NCBI GenBank assembly: GCA_016293975.1
Contig: JAEDCW010000036.1
Location: 1-19,852, forward strand
DNA: 19,852 bases
DNA from: Clostridia bacterium
GTDB taxonomy: Bacteria > Bacillota > Clostridia > Christensenellales > CAG-138
Direction of reading: 5' to 3'
The position numbers and the translations under genes were made by a program. Numbering within the stretch: position 1 is the first letter of the stretch; each line of letters begins with the position of its first letter. Shown piece by piece: positions 1 through 7,330 of this stretch. The notes beneath the pieces are model-generated. The model worked only from the letters and a program-made list of their open reading frames with translations. It did not search any database and was not told where the DNA came from.

Positions 1-905
1 GCTATTGCTTGACGTTTACCTGCCAGAGCAATTATAGACTTTGCACAGTTGCTTTCCTGCACATACAGATATGGCAAGAACACCGCGTCGATGCTTCCGA
101 GATTTACGCACACTACCTGCGCATCCGCTATCATCAGCGCAACCATATTCTCTACCTTCGCTATTTCGGCATCCATGACCCGACATGCCTTATCCACAAG
201 TTCCTGTATAGGCAAATATGTGTGCCCCTCTTGCCTCGCACACATGAGAGTGTACTTCACTCCGGCACGCAATCTGAACTCCGAATCGGGCTCATATCCT
301 GCGGCCTCGGCAATCTTATCCGCAGTTTTAAAACCTATTCCCTCAATATCATCTATAAGGCGATACGGGTTATCCTTTATCAATCTAAGCGTGTTAGCCC
401 CGTATGCCTTATAAGCCTTCGACGCCTGAAGGACTGTCATGCCAAACCCTTGAAGTCCCATGTATATGTCTCTGGTACTTATGTGTTGCATGTAGGACTG
501 GTATATTGTGCGGTATCTTGTTCGGCCTATACCCGGGACATCCATAAGCCTCTCAGGTTCCTTTTCTATGACCTCAAGCGTTTTGTCACCAAAAAACTCT
601 ACCAGTTTTCTCGCCGTGGACTCACCTACGCCTCTTATAAGGCCGCTTGAAAGGTAAACCACGATTGCACCTGTGGTCGACGGAGTCAACTGTTTCGCAC
701 TTGTCACTCGGATTTGCATTCCATAGTCTCTATGCTTCGTCCACTCGCCCTCAATCTCAACGTGCTCACCCTCTACTATCGGCGGGATATTACCCACAGC
801 TATCGTAGAAAAGCCGTCATCGCACTGTAAATCGAAAACGGTGAACGTCTTATCCGGACTTTGATATATGATCTTCTTTACAATTCCGCGAAAGGTATTA
901 CTCAT
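1..905 (-). CDS. recD2: RecD2-type ATP-dependent DNA helicase, N-terminal part
   Basis: This is the first 301 codons of a RecD-like 5'-3' DNA helicase used in DNA repair and replication-fork maintenance; the rest lies beyond the window's left edge. The start is ATG at 905, seven bases after a GAGG site. The N-terminus (MSNTFRGIVKKIIYQ) has the OB-fold opening usual for RecD2. Helix-hairpin-helix segments follow, including VPGIGRTRYR and a second one around EGIGFKTADKIAEAAG, which define the RecD2 N-terminal region absent from RecBCD RecD. The Walker A and other helicase motifs would lie outside the window, so activity cannot be judged. No stop codon interrupts the frame. It is divergent from the deacetylase gene at 1021. 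Confidence 0.9.
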   Translation of the reverse strand, partial: MSNTFRGIVKKIIYQSPDKTFTVFDLQCDDGFSTIAVGNIPPIVEGEHVEIEGEWTKHRDYGMQIRVTSAKQLTPSTTGAIVVYLSSGLIRGVGESTARKLVEFFGDKTLEVIEKEPERLMDVPGIGRTRYRTIYQSYMQHISTRDIYMGLQGFGMTVLQASKAYKAYGANTLRLIKDNPYRLIDDIEGIGFKTADKIAEAAGYEPDSEFRLRAGVKYTLMCARQEGHTYLPIQELVDKACRVMDAEIAKVENMVALMIADAQVVCVNLGSIDAVFLPYLYVQESNCAKSIIALAGKRQAI

Positions 906-930
906 AAAAAAACCTCATTTCACATTAAGG

Positions 931-959
931 ATTCTAACATATATTGAAAAATCAATAAA
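931..959 (-). promoter_or_regulatory. Probable promoter of recD2
   Basis: Read on the minus strand, TTTATT and TAGAAT are spaced by 17 bases, and a TG one base upstream of TAGAAT makes an extended -10. The site lies 26 bases upstream of the recD2 start. A perfect dyad, TATTGA-AAAA-TCAATA (942-957), sits in the spacer and -35 area and could be an operator. The -35 is weak, so this is a moderate call. Confidence 0.35.
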
Positions 960-1020
960 GATGATATTGGGACTTTGTCAAGCATATAAATTATTCATAA
1001 GGGCTAAAGGAGGCATTCGT

Positions 1021-1839
1021 GTGCGTATTTTTGTTATAACCAAGAAGACGATTATCATATCGGCTATAATAACTGTCTGTATAATCCTTGCGATTATTCT
1101 CGTGGCGGCATTTACAGATGGAAGTCCGCAGAGGGAAGGCAATAGCTGGATCGATGTTGAACAGTATAAGCTTGAGGTGATGGCCGGTAAGCATAAAGAG
1201 CTTCCTGTATATAGCGTTGCAAGGGACGATAAGAAGATTGCCCTTACAATAGACGCCGCATGGGAGGACGATAAGACACCTTTCATATTGCAGGAGCTCG
1301 GTAAGTACAACATCAAAGCTACATTTTTTCTGTGTGGCTTCTGGGTCGAGAAGTACCCCGACAATGTCAAGGCGATACACGCGGCAGGTCATGAAATCGG
1401 TAACCACAGTCTGACGCATCCTCATATGAACAAGATGGGTTCCGAACAAATAAAGGATGACCTCACCAAGTTTGATGATTTGCTCGAATCCGTCATAGGC
1501 GTGCGTGCTAAAAATTTCCGCGCACCTTATGGTGAATACAACGACAATGTTATAAAAACAGTTCGCTCAATGGGATATGAGGTTATTCAGTGGGACATCG
1601 ATACAATCGATTGGAAGCCCGAGCGAAGCTCTCAGACCATACTCGACACCGTATTACCCAAGCTGCATGACGGTTGTATAATACTGTGCCATAACAACGG
1701 CTTCAAGATAGAGCAGTATCTTCCTATACTGATCGAGACGGCTATGCAACAGGGTTATCAGTTCGTTACTATCGAGGAATTACTGCTCGACGGAGATACT
1801 ACAATCGATGTAAACGGCGTTCAGAAGCCTGCGGCATAA
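1021..1839 (+). CDS. Membrane-anchored polysaccharide deacetylase (NodB/CE4 family)
   Basis: This predicted extracytoplasmic CE4 deacetylase would remove acetyl groups from peptidoglycan or a related polysaccharide. I chose the GTG at 1021 because AAAGGAGG (1006-1013) lies seven bases upstream; the longer reading from 868 has no such site and overlaps recD2. The protein is 272 residues. A single membrane helix is at about residues 10-31. The NodB motifs follow in order: TIDAAWEDD (about 77-84), the metal-binding HSLTH (His129, His133), RAPYG (167-171), WDIDTIDW (191-198) and LCH (His224). Motif 1 departs from the classic TFDDG, as in many clostridial PdaB-like proteins, so the metal aspartate may be Asp83 or Asp84. 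It resembles sporulation or cell-wall deacetylases, but the exact substrate is not evident. It is monocistronic and ends at the terminator at 1863. Confidence 0.85.
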   Translation: MRIFVITKKTIIISAIITVCIILAIILVAAFTDGSPQREGNSWIDVEQYKLEVMAGKHKELPVYSVARDDKKIALTIDAAWEDDKTPFILQELGKYNIKATFFLCGFWVEKYPDNVKAIHAAGHEIGNHSLTHPHMNKMGSEQIKDDLTKFDDLLESVIGVRAKNFRAPYGEYNDNVIKTVRSMGYEVIQWDIDTIDWKPERSSQTILDTVLPKLHDGCIILCHNNGFKIEQYLPILIETAMQQGYQFVTIEELLLDGDTTIDVNGVQKPAA

Positions 1840-1862
1840 TAGTAGTTCGTGTTGTATGAAAA

Positions 1863-1883
1863 AGGCGGTCATTGCCACCGCCT
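1863..1883. terminator. Bidirectional intrinsic terminator
   Basis: The stem is AGGCGGT (1863-1869) and ACCGCCT (1877-1883) with a seven-base loop. On the plus strand it is followed by GCTTTTGTTT; on the minus strand it runs into TTTTT. It therefore ends both the deacetylase transcript and the converging carbamate kinase operon. Confidence 0.8.
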
Positions 1884-1891
1884 GCTTTTGT

Positions 1892-2833
1892 TTATTTTGT
1901 AATTGTCGTTCCTGCCCTTGAGTGCAACGCCTCAACAGCCATATCGAGTGATGTGATGATTGCTCTCCTACCGGGCTTGCTGTTTGCAAACATTATCGCA
2001 GCCTGTACTTTGGGGAGCATAGAACCCGGCGCAAAATGGCCCTCTGCTATATACTGCTCAGCCTCTGCGACCGTTATGTTGTCAAGCTTCTTCTCGCCGG
2101 GCTTCTTGAAGTTTATCGATACCTGCTCAACGGCTGTGAGTATCAAGAGAACGTCTGCGTTGAGTTCTTCTGCGAGCTTTTCAGATGCAAGGTCCTTGTC
2201 GATAACCGCAGCTGTTCCCTCTATATCACCGTTCGCATCTCTGACGACAGGAATGCCGCCTCCACCAACGGAAATCGGTATGAATCCGTTATCCAACAGA
2301 CATCTTACAGCGTCTATCTCAATGATTTCCACGGGCTTCGGTGAAGCTACGACTCTGCGCCAACCGCGTCCCGAGTCCTCTTTCATGACAAATCCACGTT
2401 CTTCTGCAATCTTCTTTGCCTCTTCCTCGCTATAGAACGGGCCTATGGGCTTTGTGGGATTCTTGAACATGGGGTCATCTGCACTCACAACAACCTGCGT
2501 TACAACTGTAGCGACCTTTTTGTCATTGCCCCTCTTTTTAAGCACTTTCGACAAAGCCTGTTGCATATGATAACCAATCATTCCCTGGCTCATCGCGCCG
2601 CAAACGTCAAATGGCATCGCGGGCGTCACGTCGCACGCCGCTTCATTCTGAAGAACAATTCTACCTACCTGAGGTCCGTTGCCGTGTGCCAAAACAACTT
2701 TATATCCCTGTTGGATTATGTCAGCAATAAACTCAGAAGTCTTCTCCACTACCTCGAGCTGTGATTCTGCTGTTGCCGGTTTACCTGCTTCCTGCAGGGC
2801 GTTTCCCCCCAGCGCAATTACTAGTTTTTCCAC
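1892..2833 (-). CDS. arcC: Carbamate kinase
   Basis: This is a cytoplasmic amino-acid-kinase-fold enzyme that interconverts carbamoyl phosphate plus ADP with ATP, ammonia and CO2. At 313 residues it has the family's usual length. The family hallmarks are clear: VIALGGNAL at the N-terminus, VLAHGNGPQVG, FDVCGAMSQGMIGY, SVGGGGIPVV, then VIDKDLAS and GSMLPKVQAA. The start is GTG at 2833, seven bases after AAGGAG. It is the last gene of a minus operon, 15 bases after tcdA. No arginine deiminase (arcA) or ornithine carbamoyltransferase (arcB) is beside it, so it may serve purine, allantoin, agmatine or general carbamoyl-phosphate breakdown; this is inference. Confidence 0.95.
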   Translation of the reverse strand: MEKLVIALGGNALQEAGKPATAESQLEVVEKTSEFIADIIQQGYKVVLAHGNGPQVGRIVLQNEAACDVTPAMPFDVCGAMSQGMIGYHMQQALSKVLKKRGNDKKVATVVTQVVVSADDPMFKNPTKPIGPFYSEEEAKKIAEERGFVMKEDSGRGWRRVVASPKPVEIIEIDAVRCLLDNGFIPISVGGGGIPVVRDANGDIEGTAAVIDKDLASEKLAEELNADVLLILTAVEQVSINFKKPGEKKLDNITVAEAEQYIAEGHFAPGSMLPKVQAAIMFANSKPGRRAIITSLDMAVEALHSRAGTTITK

Positions 2834-2848
2834 TTATTTTCTCCTTAA

Positions 2849-3580
2849 CTATTTATAATCATGCCCTTTGGATTGAACTCCAGAGCATAAATCTCGTATA
2901 ACAAAGCTTGCCATCGCCAAACCTGCCGCCGGTGGCACAAAAGAAGTGCTTCCGGGCGTGCTTCTCCTGCCTGCGGCTTGTTCAAGCGGTATCGGCTTAA
3001 CGGGTATCTCTGTGGAGAACGCCACGTTGAGTGATTCTATTCCTGCTTTTCTCAACTCGATTCGTATGGTCCTGGCTAAAGGACATACGCTTGTGTTGTA
3101 AATATCCCTTATTTCTATCTTTGTGGGGTCAAGCCGGTTGCCCATCCCCATGCAGCTGATCATCGGTATGTGTTTTTCGTATGCATACTTAATCAACGCA
3201 AGCTTTGTAGATACCGTATCAATCGCATCCACGATATAGTCGATGTCGCTCGGCAAAACAGCTTCGACATCATCCGGCATCACAAACATATTGCATTTAC
3301 GTACCGTACAGTCGCTGATAGACTCAATACGTCCCGCCATTGCGTCTGTCTTGTTTCTGCCAACCGTTTGCTTGGTCGCAATTATCTGCCTGTTTAGGTT
3401 GCTCTCTACCACGGTATCACCATCTATTATCAGAAGTCTGCCAATACCGCTTCTCGCAAGGGCTTCACAGCACATGCCGCCTACTCCGCCCAAACCAAAT
3501 ACAGCGACGCTTTTTGAATTCAGCAATTCTTCAGCACCTTCTCCCAACACCATAGCAGAACGAACAAAGTAGCTATTCAT
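2849..3580 (-). CDS. tcdA: tRNA threonylcarbamoyladenosine dehydratase (TcdA, E1-like)
   Basis: TcdA uses ATP to cyclise the t6A base at tRNA position 37 into ct6A. The protein has 243 residues, close to family length. An E1/ThiF/MoeB-like adenylating fold is shown by the nucleotide loop GLGGVGG (29-35), IDGDTV, NLNRQI and VDAIDT. The stretches SCMGMGNRLDPTKI and the C-terminal RRSTPGSTSFVPPAAGL separate TcdA from ThiF and MoeB. The start ATG at 3580 overlaps the stop of the upstream DUF368 gene (ATGAATAG), and only a weak GAG site precedes it, so translation is probably coupled. A longer reading frame from 3661 lies entirely inside the upstream gene and was not used. Confidence 0.9.
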   Translation of the reverse strand: MNSYFVRSAMVLGEGAEELLNSKSVAVFGLGGVGGMCCEALARSGIGRLLIIDGDTVVESNLNRQIIATKQTVGRNKTDAMAGRIESISDCTVRKCNMFVMPDDVEAVLPSDIDYIVDAIDTVSTKLALIKYAYEKHIPMISCMGMGNRLDPTKIEIRDIYNTSVCPLARTIRIELRKAGIESLNVAFSTEIPVKPIPLEQAAGRRSTPGSTSFVPPAAGLAMASFVIRDLCSGVQSKGHDYK

Positions 3581-4496
3581 TTGACTTACTCGACATATAT
3601 CTGTCGATAGACAATGCCAGTACGAATCCGACAACCAGCAATAGTCCTGGCACGAAGCCACTCGGGAATATCAAGCACATTGACATCACAAGGAATCCCA
3701 GTACTGCATAATAGGAATACCCGTGATACTTCTCGATGAGTTTCTTTACCAACAAAACAAGCAATCCGCCGACGATCAAGAGTCCTATCGCAACACCCAA
3801 GAGTATCAGCAAAGCATCAAACCATGTGCCCCACAATGCGGTTTGGCCGCCTATGGCACTGTATAACAAACTAAAGCTCGTTACAGTGTTAACGCTTGAA
3901 ATCAATGGCTCATACAAGCCTAAGAACATCAATACAAACGAGGTGCTTATTCCCGGTATTATTGTTCCTATCGCAAGTATTCCGCCACAAAGCATTGCGC
4001 TCAAAAAATTAAGCTCCATGATAGTTCCGGTTGCAGCAAATCCCTTTTCAAAGAACGTAAGCGCAAGTATACACAAAGCTCCCAAAACGGTTGCTATTAT
4101 ATAGGAAGGTTTGAACCCACCCTTAGAGTTTGCTTCTTTAACCAACGACGGAATGCCGCCTGCAACAAGCCCAAAGAAAAGGCACATCACAGGTATCCGG
4201 TAATTCACTAAAGCCCACTCTATGAGGTGACTCATTGAGAAAAGTCCAACCGCACCGCCTATTCCGAGCGGCAACAAGAACAGAAAGCTTCGCTTAAAGC
4301 TCTTGAATATGCCTGCAAGCGCATCGAGCATAGGCTTGTATATGCCCATCGATACCGCGAGTATTCCACCGCTCACTCCCGGTACGATGCCACCAATGCC
4401 TACTACGATACCGGCAATCACCCTTTTGAGAAAAAAGGTAATGCCTGACTCCGATTTATTCTGCAGTGACTGGGATTTGCTTTTATTCTTCTCCAT
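3573..4496 (-). CDS. DUF368 membrane protein, polyprenyl-phosphate transporter type
   Basis: DUF368 (PopT-type) proteins have been reported to return undecaprenyl phosphate across the cytoplasmic membrane, recycling the lipid carrier for cell-wall synthesis. This 307-residue protein is strongly hydrophobic, with about eight to ten helices. It carries the two inverted-repeat signatures of the family: GIGGIVPGVSGGILAV near the N-terminus and GTIIPGISTSFVLMFLGLY in the middle. I chose ATG at 4496, which follows GGAGG (4501-4505) closely; a TTG at 4511 would include that site in the coding region. It heads the operon DUF368-tcdA-arcC. The N-terminal tail (MEKNKSKSQSLQNKSES) is polar and cytoplasmic. 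Family membership is clear; the substrate is inferred from the family. Confidence 0.88.
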   Translation of the reverse strand: MEKNKSKSQSLQNKSESGITFFLKRVIAGIVVGIGGIVPGVSGGILAVSMGIYKPMLDALAGIFKSFKRSFLFLLPLGIGGAVGLFSMSHLIEWALVNYRIPVMCLFFGLVAGGIPSLVKEANSKGGFKPSYIIATVLGALCILALTFFEKGFAATGTIMELNFLSAMLCGGILAIGTIIPGISTSFVLMFLGLYEPLISSVNTVTSFSLLYSAIGGQTALWGTWFDALLILLGVAIGLLIVGGLLVLLVKKLIEKYHGYSYYAVLGFLVMSMCLIFPSGFVPGLLLVVGFVLALSIDRYMSSKSNE

Positions 4497-4516
4497 GAGC
4501 CCTCCAAACAAGGGTC

Positions 4517-4546
4517 ATTATAACACATTTAGAAGCGTCTTTTCAA
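4517..4546 (-). promoter_or_regulatory. Sigma-A promoter of the DUF368-tcdA-arcC operon
   Basis: On the minus strand TTGAAA (4541-4546) and a perfect TATAAT (4517-4522) are separated by 18 bases. The -10 lies about 20 bases before the DUF368 start, so the leader is very short. Confidence 0.8.
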
Positions 4547-4602
4547 TTCCTATATAGCATAGCCAATATATTTTCTGCTTTTCCCATTTTACAAAAAAAG
4601 TA

Positions 4603-4631
4603 TTGCAAAAGAACCTGTTTTAGGTTATGAT
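4603..4631 (+). promoter_or_regulatory. Sigma-A promoter of tRNA-Ser
   Basis: TTGCAA (4603-4608) and TATGAT (4626-4631) are spaced by 17 bases and end 19 bases before the tRNA. The tRNA is thus transcribed alone, divergently from the DUF368 operon. Confidence 0.75.
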
Positions 4632-4650
4632 ATCAAGGTGCGCGATGTAT

Positions 4651-4741
4651 GGAGAGATGGCTGAGCTGGTCTAAGGCGCACGACTGGAAATCGTGTGTGG
4701 CGGAAACGTCACCAAGGGTTCGAATCCCTTTCTCTCCGCCA
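4651..4741 (+). tRNA. tRNA-Ser (anticodon GGA), CCA encoded
   Basis: The acceptor arms GGAGAGA (4651-4657) and TCTCTCC (4731-4737) pair and are followed by discriminator G and an encoded CCA. The anticodon stem CACGA/TCGTG encloses CTGGAAA, with anticodon GGA at 4686-4688, reading UCC and UCU serine codons. The T-arm GGGTTCGAATCCC is canonical. A long variable arm (GTGGCGGAAACGTCAC) marks it as a class II serine tRNA. Confidence 0.97.
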
Positions 4742-4745
4742 TAAC

Positions 4746-4795
4746 AGGACACCAGTTTCGGTACAATGGGGTATCAAAGTGGGTGTCCTTTTTTT
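4746..4795 (+). terminator. Intrinsic terminator after tRNA-Ser
   Basis: AGGACACC (4746-4753) pairs with GGTGTCCT (4782-4789), and T residues follow (4789-4795). The 28-base loop holds a weaker inner stem (GGTAC/GTATC). Confidence 0.85.
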
Positions 4796-4812
4796 GTTGC
4801 GGAAACCTTTGT

Positions 4813-5349
4813 TTACAAGTGCCTTCCTATACAGCTTAGTAACAACAGCTTCCGCGGCAACTTTGGAACGTTCGACTTATGGCCTGCTGTGTTATTCACA
4901 TCCTCACCTTTAACGGAAATCCTATAGAGTAGTTTGCCGTTTCCAGTCAACGGCGTGCATTTATGATTCAAACTCATAATTCGCCGCTAAATTCATTAAT
5001 GACACTATAAAAAACCAGGATCCCTTACTTCCGATCTGCTCCTCTAACTCCCAATCCTCACGTTGCTTACAAAGTAATATCGGACATTGCGTATGTAACC
5101 CGTTGTAATGACCACACCCACAGGTAGGGATTTCAGAAATCGTCTTGTTACACTTTGTCTGTTTCTGTGCGAAGTTTTCTATTGTTTACAACGCAATGCC
5201 TCGTTCAATATGAGGCTTTTGCTTTCGTTCCGGCAAATAGCTTTCAACATATCAGTAGCAAGGTGTTTCCCCGGTGCACATGTAATCCGGCACCGGTGGG
5301 AATTGTAGCCACAGATAAGCGCTATCTTTGGGTCTGCATACACCCACAT
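4813..5349 (-). pseudogene. Probable decayed gene after the thioredoxin-like gene
   Basis: This is an otherwise unexplained gap. On the minus strand three open frames tile it. Frame A starts with ATG at 5349, sharing bases with the preceding gene's stop (TAATG), and runs 56 codons to 5179. Frame B is open from 5185 to 4961 (74 codons) without a start of its own. Frame C begins with ATG at 4977 and runs 54 codons to 4813, back in the same frame as A. Two indels would join them into one protein of about 175 residues. A and B are rich in cysteine (CGYNSHRCRITC, TCGCGHYNGLHTQC), faintly like the Cys-rich DUF3795 group. The family is not recognised. It may instead be chance open frames. Confidence 0.3.
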
Positions 5350-5723
5350 TATTTCTGAAAACTGTGAAGCAAAGCTTCTACTTCTGATACTTTCAGAACT
5401 CTCCCCATTGCTACAACCTTCTCATTAACCACAATCGCAGGCATCCGCATCACCCCATACTCCATGACTTTTTCCATGTTAGTGATGTACTCGACTTCAA
5501 CATTCAAGCCCATACAAGCAACTGCAGTCTTTGCATTTTCATACTGCTCATGGCAGGATTTACAACCGGCCCCCAGCACCTTAATGCAGCAAACCTTCTC
5601 CACCTGCTGACCACAACACTCGTTTGTGACTGTACTCTCTTTGACTTCACCACAACTGCATCCACAGGAGCACACAGAAACCTTTTCTTCTTTCTTTTTC
5701 CTTCCGATACTAAACAGTCCCAT
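5349..5723 (-). CDS. Cys-rich thioredoxin-fold protein (redox-active disulfide type)
   Basis: This is a 124-residue small thioredoxin-like protein. The C-terminal domain (from about residue 44) begins KVCCIKVLGAGCKSC, with the redox pair Cys54-Lys-Ser-Cys57. The conserved cis-proline segment is RMPAIVVNEKVV. This matches the small glutaredoxin/thioredoxin-like proteins encoded with COG0701 permeases. The N-terminal extension is unusual: cysteines at 18, 20, 22, 24, 36 and 37 plus 45 and 46, suggesting metal or metalloid binding. There is no signal peptide, so it is cytoplasmic. The start ATG at 5723 follows GGAGG, and it lies 15 bases after the permease. It probably reduces or hands over the substrate of the adjacent permease; that is inference. 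Confidence 0.8.
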   Translation of the reverse strand: MGLFSIGRKKKEEKVSVCSCGCSCGEVKESTVTNECCGQQVEKVCCIKVLGAGCKSCHEQYENAKTAVACMGLNVEVEYITNMEKVMEYGVMRMPAIVVNEKVVAMGRVLKVSEVEALLHSFQK

Positions 5724-5738
5724 AAAAATACCTCCGTC

Positions 5739-6740
5739 TTATATAATTAAGTTTTGAATTGCATTGAAGAAGTATCCGACTATAATAATGCCGATAGTAC
5801 AAATTACTACAAATATGCATAACAGCTTTGGCTTGATTGCTTTTTTCAGCATGATTATAGACGGCAACGATAGGGTCGTTACGCTCATCATAAAGGACAA
5901 CACCACGCCAAGCTGTGCGCCCTTATTTAGTAACGCTTCTGCGATTGGAATCGTACCAAAGATGTCTGCATACATCGGTACACCGGTAACCGTAGCTATA
6001 GCTACACCGAAAGGATTTCCCTTACCAAGAAGTTGAATTATGTAGTCTTCCGGAATCCAGTTATGAATAAGCGCTCCAATTCCAACACCTATCAGTATAT
6101 AAGGGAACAACTTTTTAGCGGTAGAAACTAATTGTTCCCAAGCATATTGAATCCGGTCTTTGAAAGTCAGTTCCTCTTGCGGCAGGTCAATGGAGTTTGC
6201 TTTGCGAATGAACTCATGAACCTGATCATTCAGTCCAATTTTATCAATCAGCGTTCCTCCCACAACTGCAATCACCAGGCCCAGAAGAAGATAAGGTACT
6301 GCGATCTTCCATCCGAAAACACTCATCAGTAAGACTAAGCTACCCAAATCCACCATCGGAGAAGAAATCAGAAACGAGAATGTCACACCCAGCGGCAACC
6401 CTGCACTAGTAAAACCGATAAACAGCGGAATGGAGGAACAGGAGCAAAATGGCGTTACCATGCCGAGAAGGGCAGCGATGCAGTTTGCCCAGACACCACG
6501 AAACCTTCCCAAGATTTTCTTTGTTCTCTCCGGTGGAAAATAACTCTGAATGAATGAAATTACCAGAATCAGAATGCCTAGCAATACCATGATCTTTATC
6601 ATATCGTATAGGAAAAACTGTATACTCCCCCCGATTTTCCCACCGATATCCACCCCACAGACTGTCAGGAAATCACCGATCAAACGGTTGAGCCATTTCA
6701 TGCCAAGAACTTCGTTTTGTATGAAATCCCATACACCCAT
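5739..6740 (-). CDS. COG0701 permease (ArsP/YraQ-like)
   Basis: This is a 333-residue membrane protein with about eight to ten helices in two halves. It has the family signature TPFCSCSSIPLFIGF followed by GLPLGVTFSFLISSPMVD in the first half and TVTGVPMYADIFGTIPIAEALL in the second. Some members (ArsP) expel trivalent organoarsenicals; others have unknown substrates. The paired cysteines in FCSCSS are consistent with a thiophilic ligand. The start is ATG at 6740 with AAGGAGAG upstream. It stands between an ArsR regulator and a Cys-rich thioredoxin-like protein, which supports metalloid export. An operator copy at 6764-6779 lies just upstream. The substrate cannot be read from sequence. Confidence 0.87.
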   Translation of the reverse strand: MGVWDFIQNEVLGMKWLNRLIGDFLTVCGVDIGGKIGGSIQFFLYDMIKIMVLLGILILVISFIQSYFPPERTKKILGRFRGVWANCIAALLGMVTPFCSCSSIPLFIGFTSAGLPLGVTFSFLISSPMVDLGSLVLLMSVFGWKIAVPYLLLGLVIAVVGGTLIDKIGLNDQVHEFIRKANSIDLPQEELTFKDRIQYAWEQLVSTAKKLFPYILIGVGIGALIHNWIPEDYIIQLLGKGNPFGVAIATVTGVPMYADIFGTIPIAEALLNKGAQLGVVLSFMMSVTTLSLPSIIMLKKAIKPKLLCIFVVICTIGIIIVGYFFNAIQNLII

Positions 6741-6763
6741 AAAACAATCTCTCCTTCAGTAAA

Positions 6764-6779
6764 ATCGAAATATCTTGAT
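6764..6779. promoter_or_regulatory. ArsR-type operator upstream of the permease
   Basis: ATCGA-AATATC-TTGAT is an inverted repeat with one mismatch relative to the copy in front of arsR (7149-7164). It lies 24 bases before the permease start. The pattern ATCAA-N6-TTGAT is the kind of site bound by ArsR/SmtB repressors. Confidence 0.6.
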
Positions 6780-6847
6780 GTATAGTTTCCAAAGATACGC
6801 CATCCGCAAGTAGATGACGTTATTCTTCGCAAAAAAAACATCCCTTT

Positions 6848-7135
6848 CTATTCCACATCCGGCGTAGTCAGTTGACGCAAGAGATTCACGGCGTATTCGC
6901 TGCCTGATTTGCTCAGACGGTAGCACGTCCATTTCCCCTCCTGTCTACTGGTGACAATGCCGGATTCACAGAGAATCTTCATGTGATAGGAAAGGCCCGA
7001 TTGGTTGACATCCAACTTTTCCAGAATCACGCAGGCGCACTTTTCGCCACTACGTAGAAGTGCCAGTATGGCCAGACGATTGGGATCGCACAAAGCCTTG
7101 AAAACCTTTGCGTTTGTCTGATGTACTGTTTTCAA
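6848..7135 (-). CDS. arsR: ArsR/SmtB-family repressor
   Basis: This is a 95-residue winged-helix metalloregulator. The opening FKALCDPNRLAILALL and the recognition helix region NQSGLSYHMKILCESGIV are typical of the family, followed by the wing RQEGKWTCYRLS. The EKCACVILE segment supplies a Cys33-x-Cys35 pair at the place of the ELCVCDL metalloid sensor of ArsR. The start is TTG at 7135, seven bases after GAGG; no in-frame ATG exists nearby. It is first in the operon, 107 bases before the permease, and its promoter is directly followed by an operator, so it is expected to repress itself and the permease unit until the inducer binds. Confidence 0.9.
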   Translation of the reverse strand: MKTVHQTNAKVFKALCDPNRLAILALLRSGEKCACVILEKLDVNQSGLSYHMKILCESGIVTSRQEGKWTCYRLSKSGSEYAVNLLRQLTTPDVE

Positions 7136-7148
7136 ACTCTTACCTCAC

Positions 7149-7164
7149 ATCAAAATTTCTTGAT
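7149..7164. promoter_or_regulatory. ArsR operator upstream of arsR
   Basis: ATCAA-AATTTC-TTGAT is a perfect inverted repeat. It lies just downstream of the -10 of the arsR promoter and before its ribosome site, where a bound repressor would block transcription. Confidence 0.7.
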
Positions 7165-7167
7165 ATG

Positions 7168-7197
7168 ATTGTATTACTGAACACATCTGCAAGTCAA
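7168..7197 (-). promoter_or_regulatory. Sigma-A promoter of arsR
   Basis: On the minus strand TTGACT (7192-7197) and TACAAT (7168-7173) are separated by 18 bases. The operator at 7149-7164 overlaps the expected start of transcription. Confidence 0.7.
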
Positions 7198-7330
7198 TAT
7201 ACTTAGATAATACTGCACCAATGTTTTGATATAAAATACACACATGCTATTCCTTATAGACGGCAGTACAATCAATCCTCAAGTTGTCAATATCACTGCA
7301 TAGCTCATAGAATCTCATGTCACATAGGTA

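Noticed and set aside
868..1020. Longer N-terminus for the polysaccharide deacetylase from 868
   Set aside because: The extension overlaps recD2 and has no ribosome site, whereas GTG at 1021 follows AAAGGAGG and starts directly before the membrane helix.
991..1449. Minus-strand frames opposite the deacetylase
   Set aside because: They are antisense shadows of a gene with all NodB motifs in order.
4651..4741. tRNA-Ser as attachment site of an integrated element
   Set aside because: I found no second copy of the tRNA 3' end and no integrase in the window.
4695..4913. Plus-strand open frame overlapping tRNA-Ser
   Set aside because: It starts inside the tRNA and runs through the terminator; this is a chance frame.
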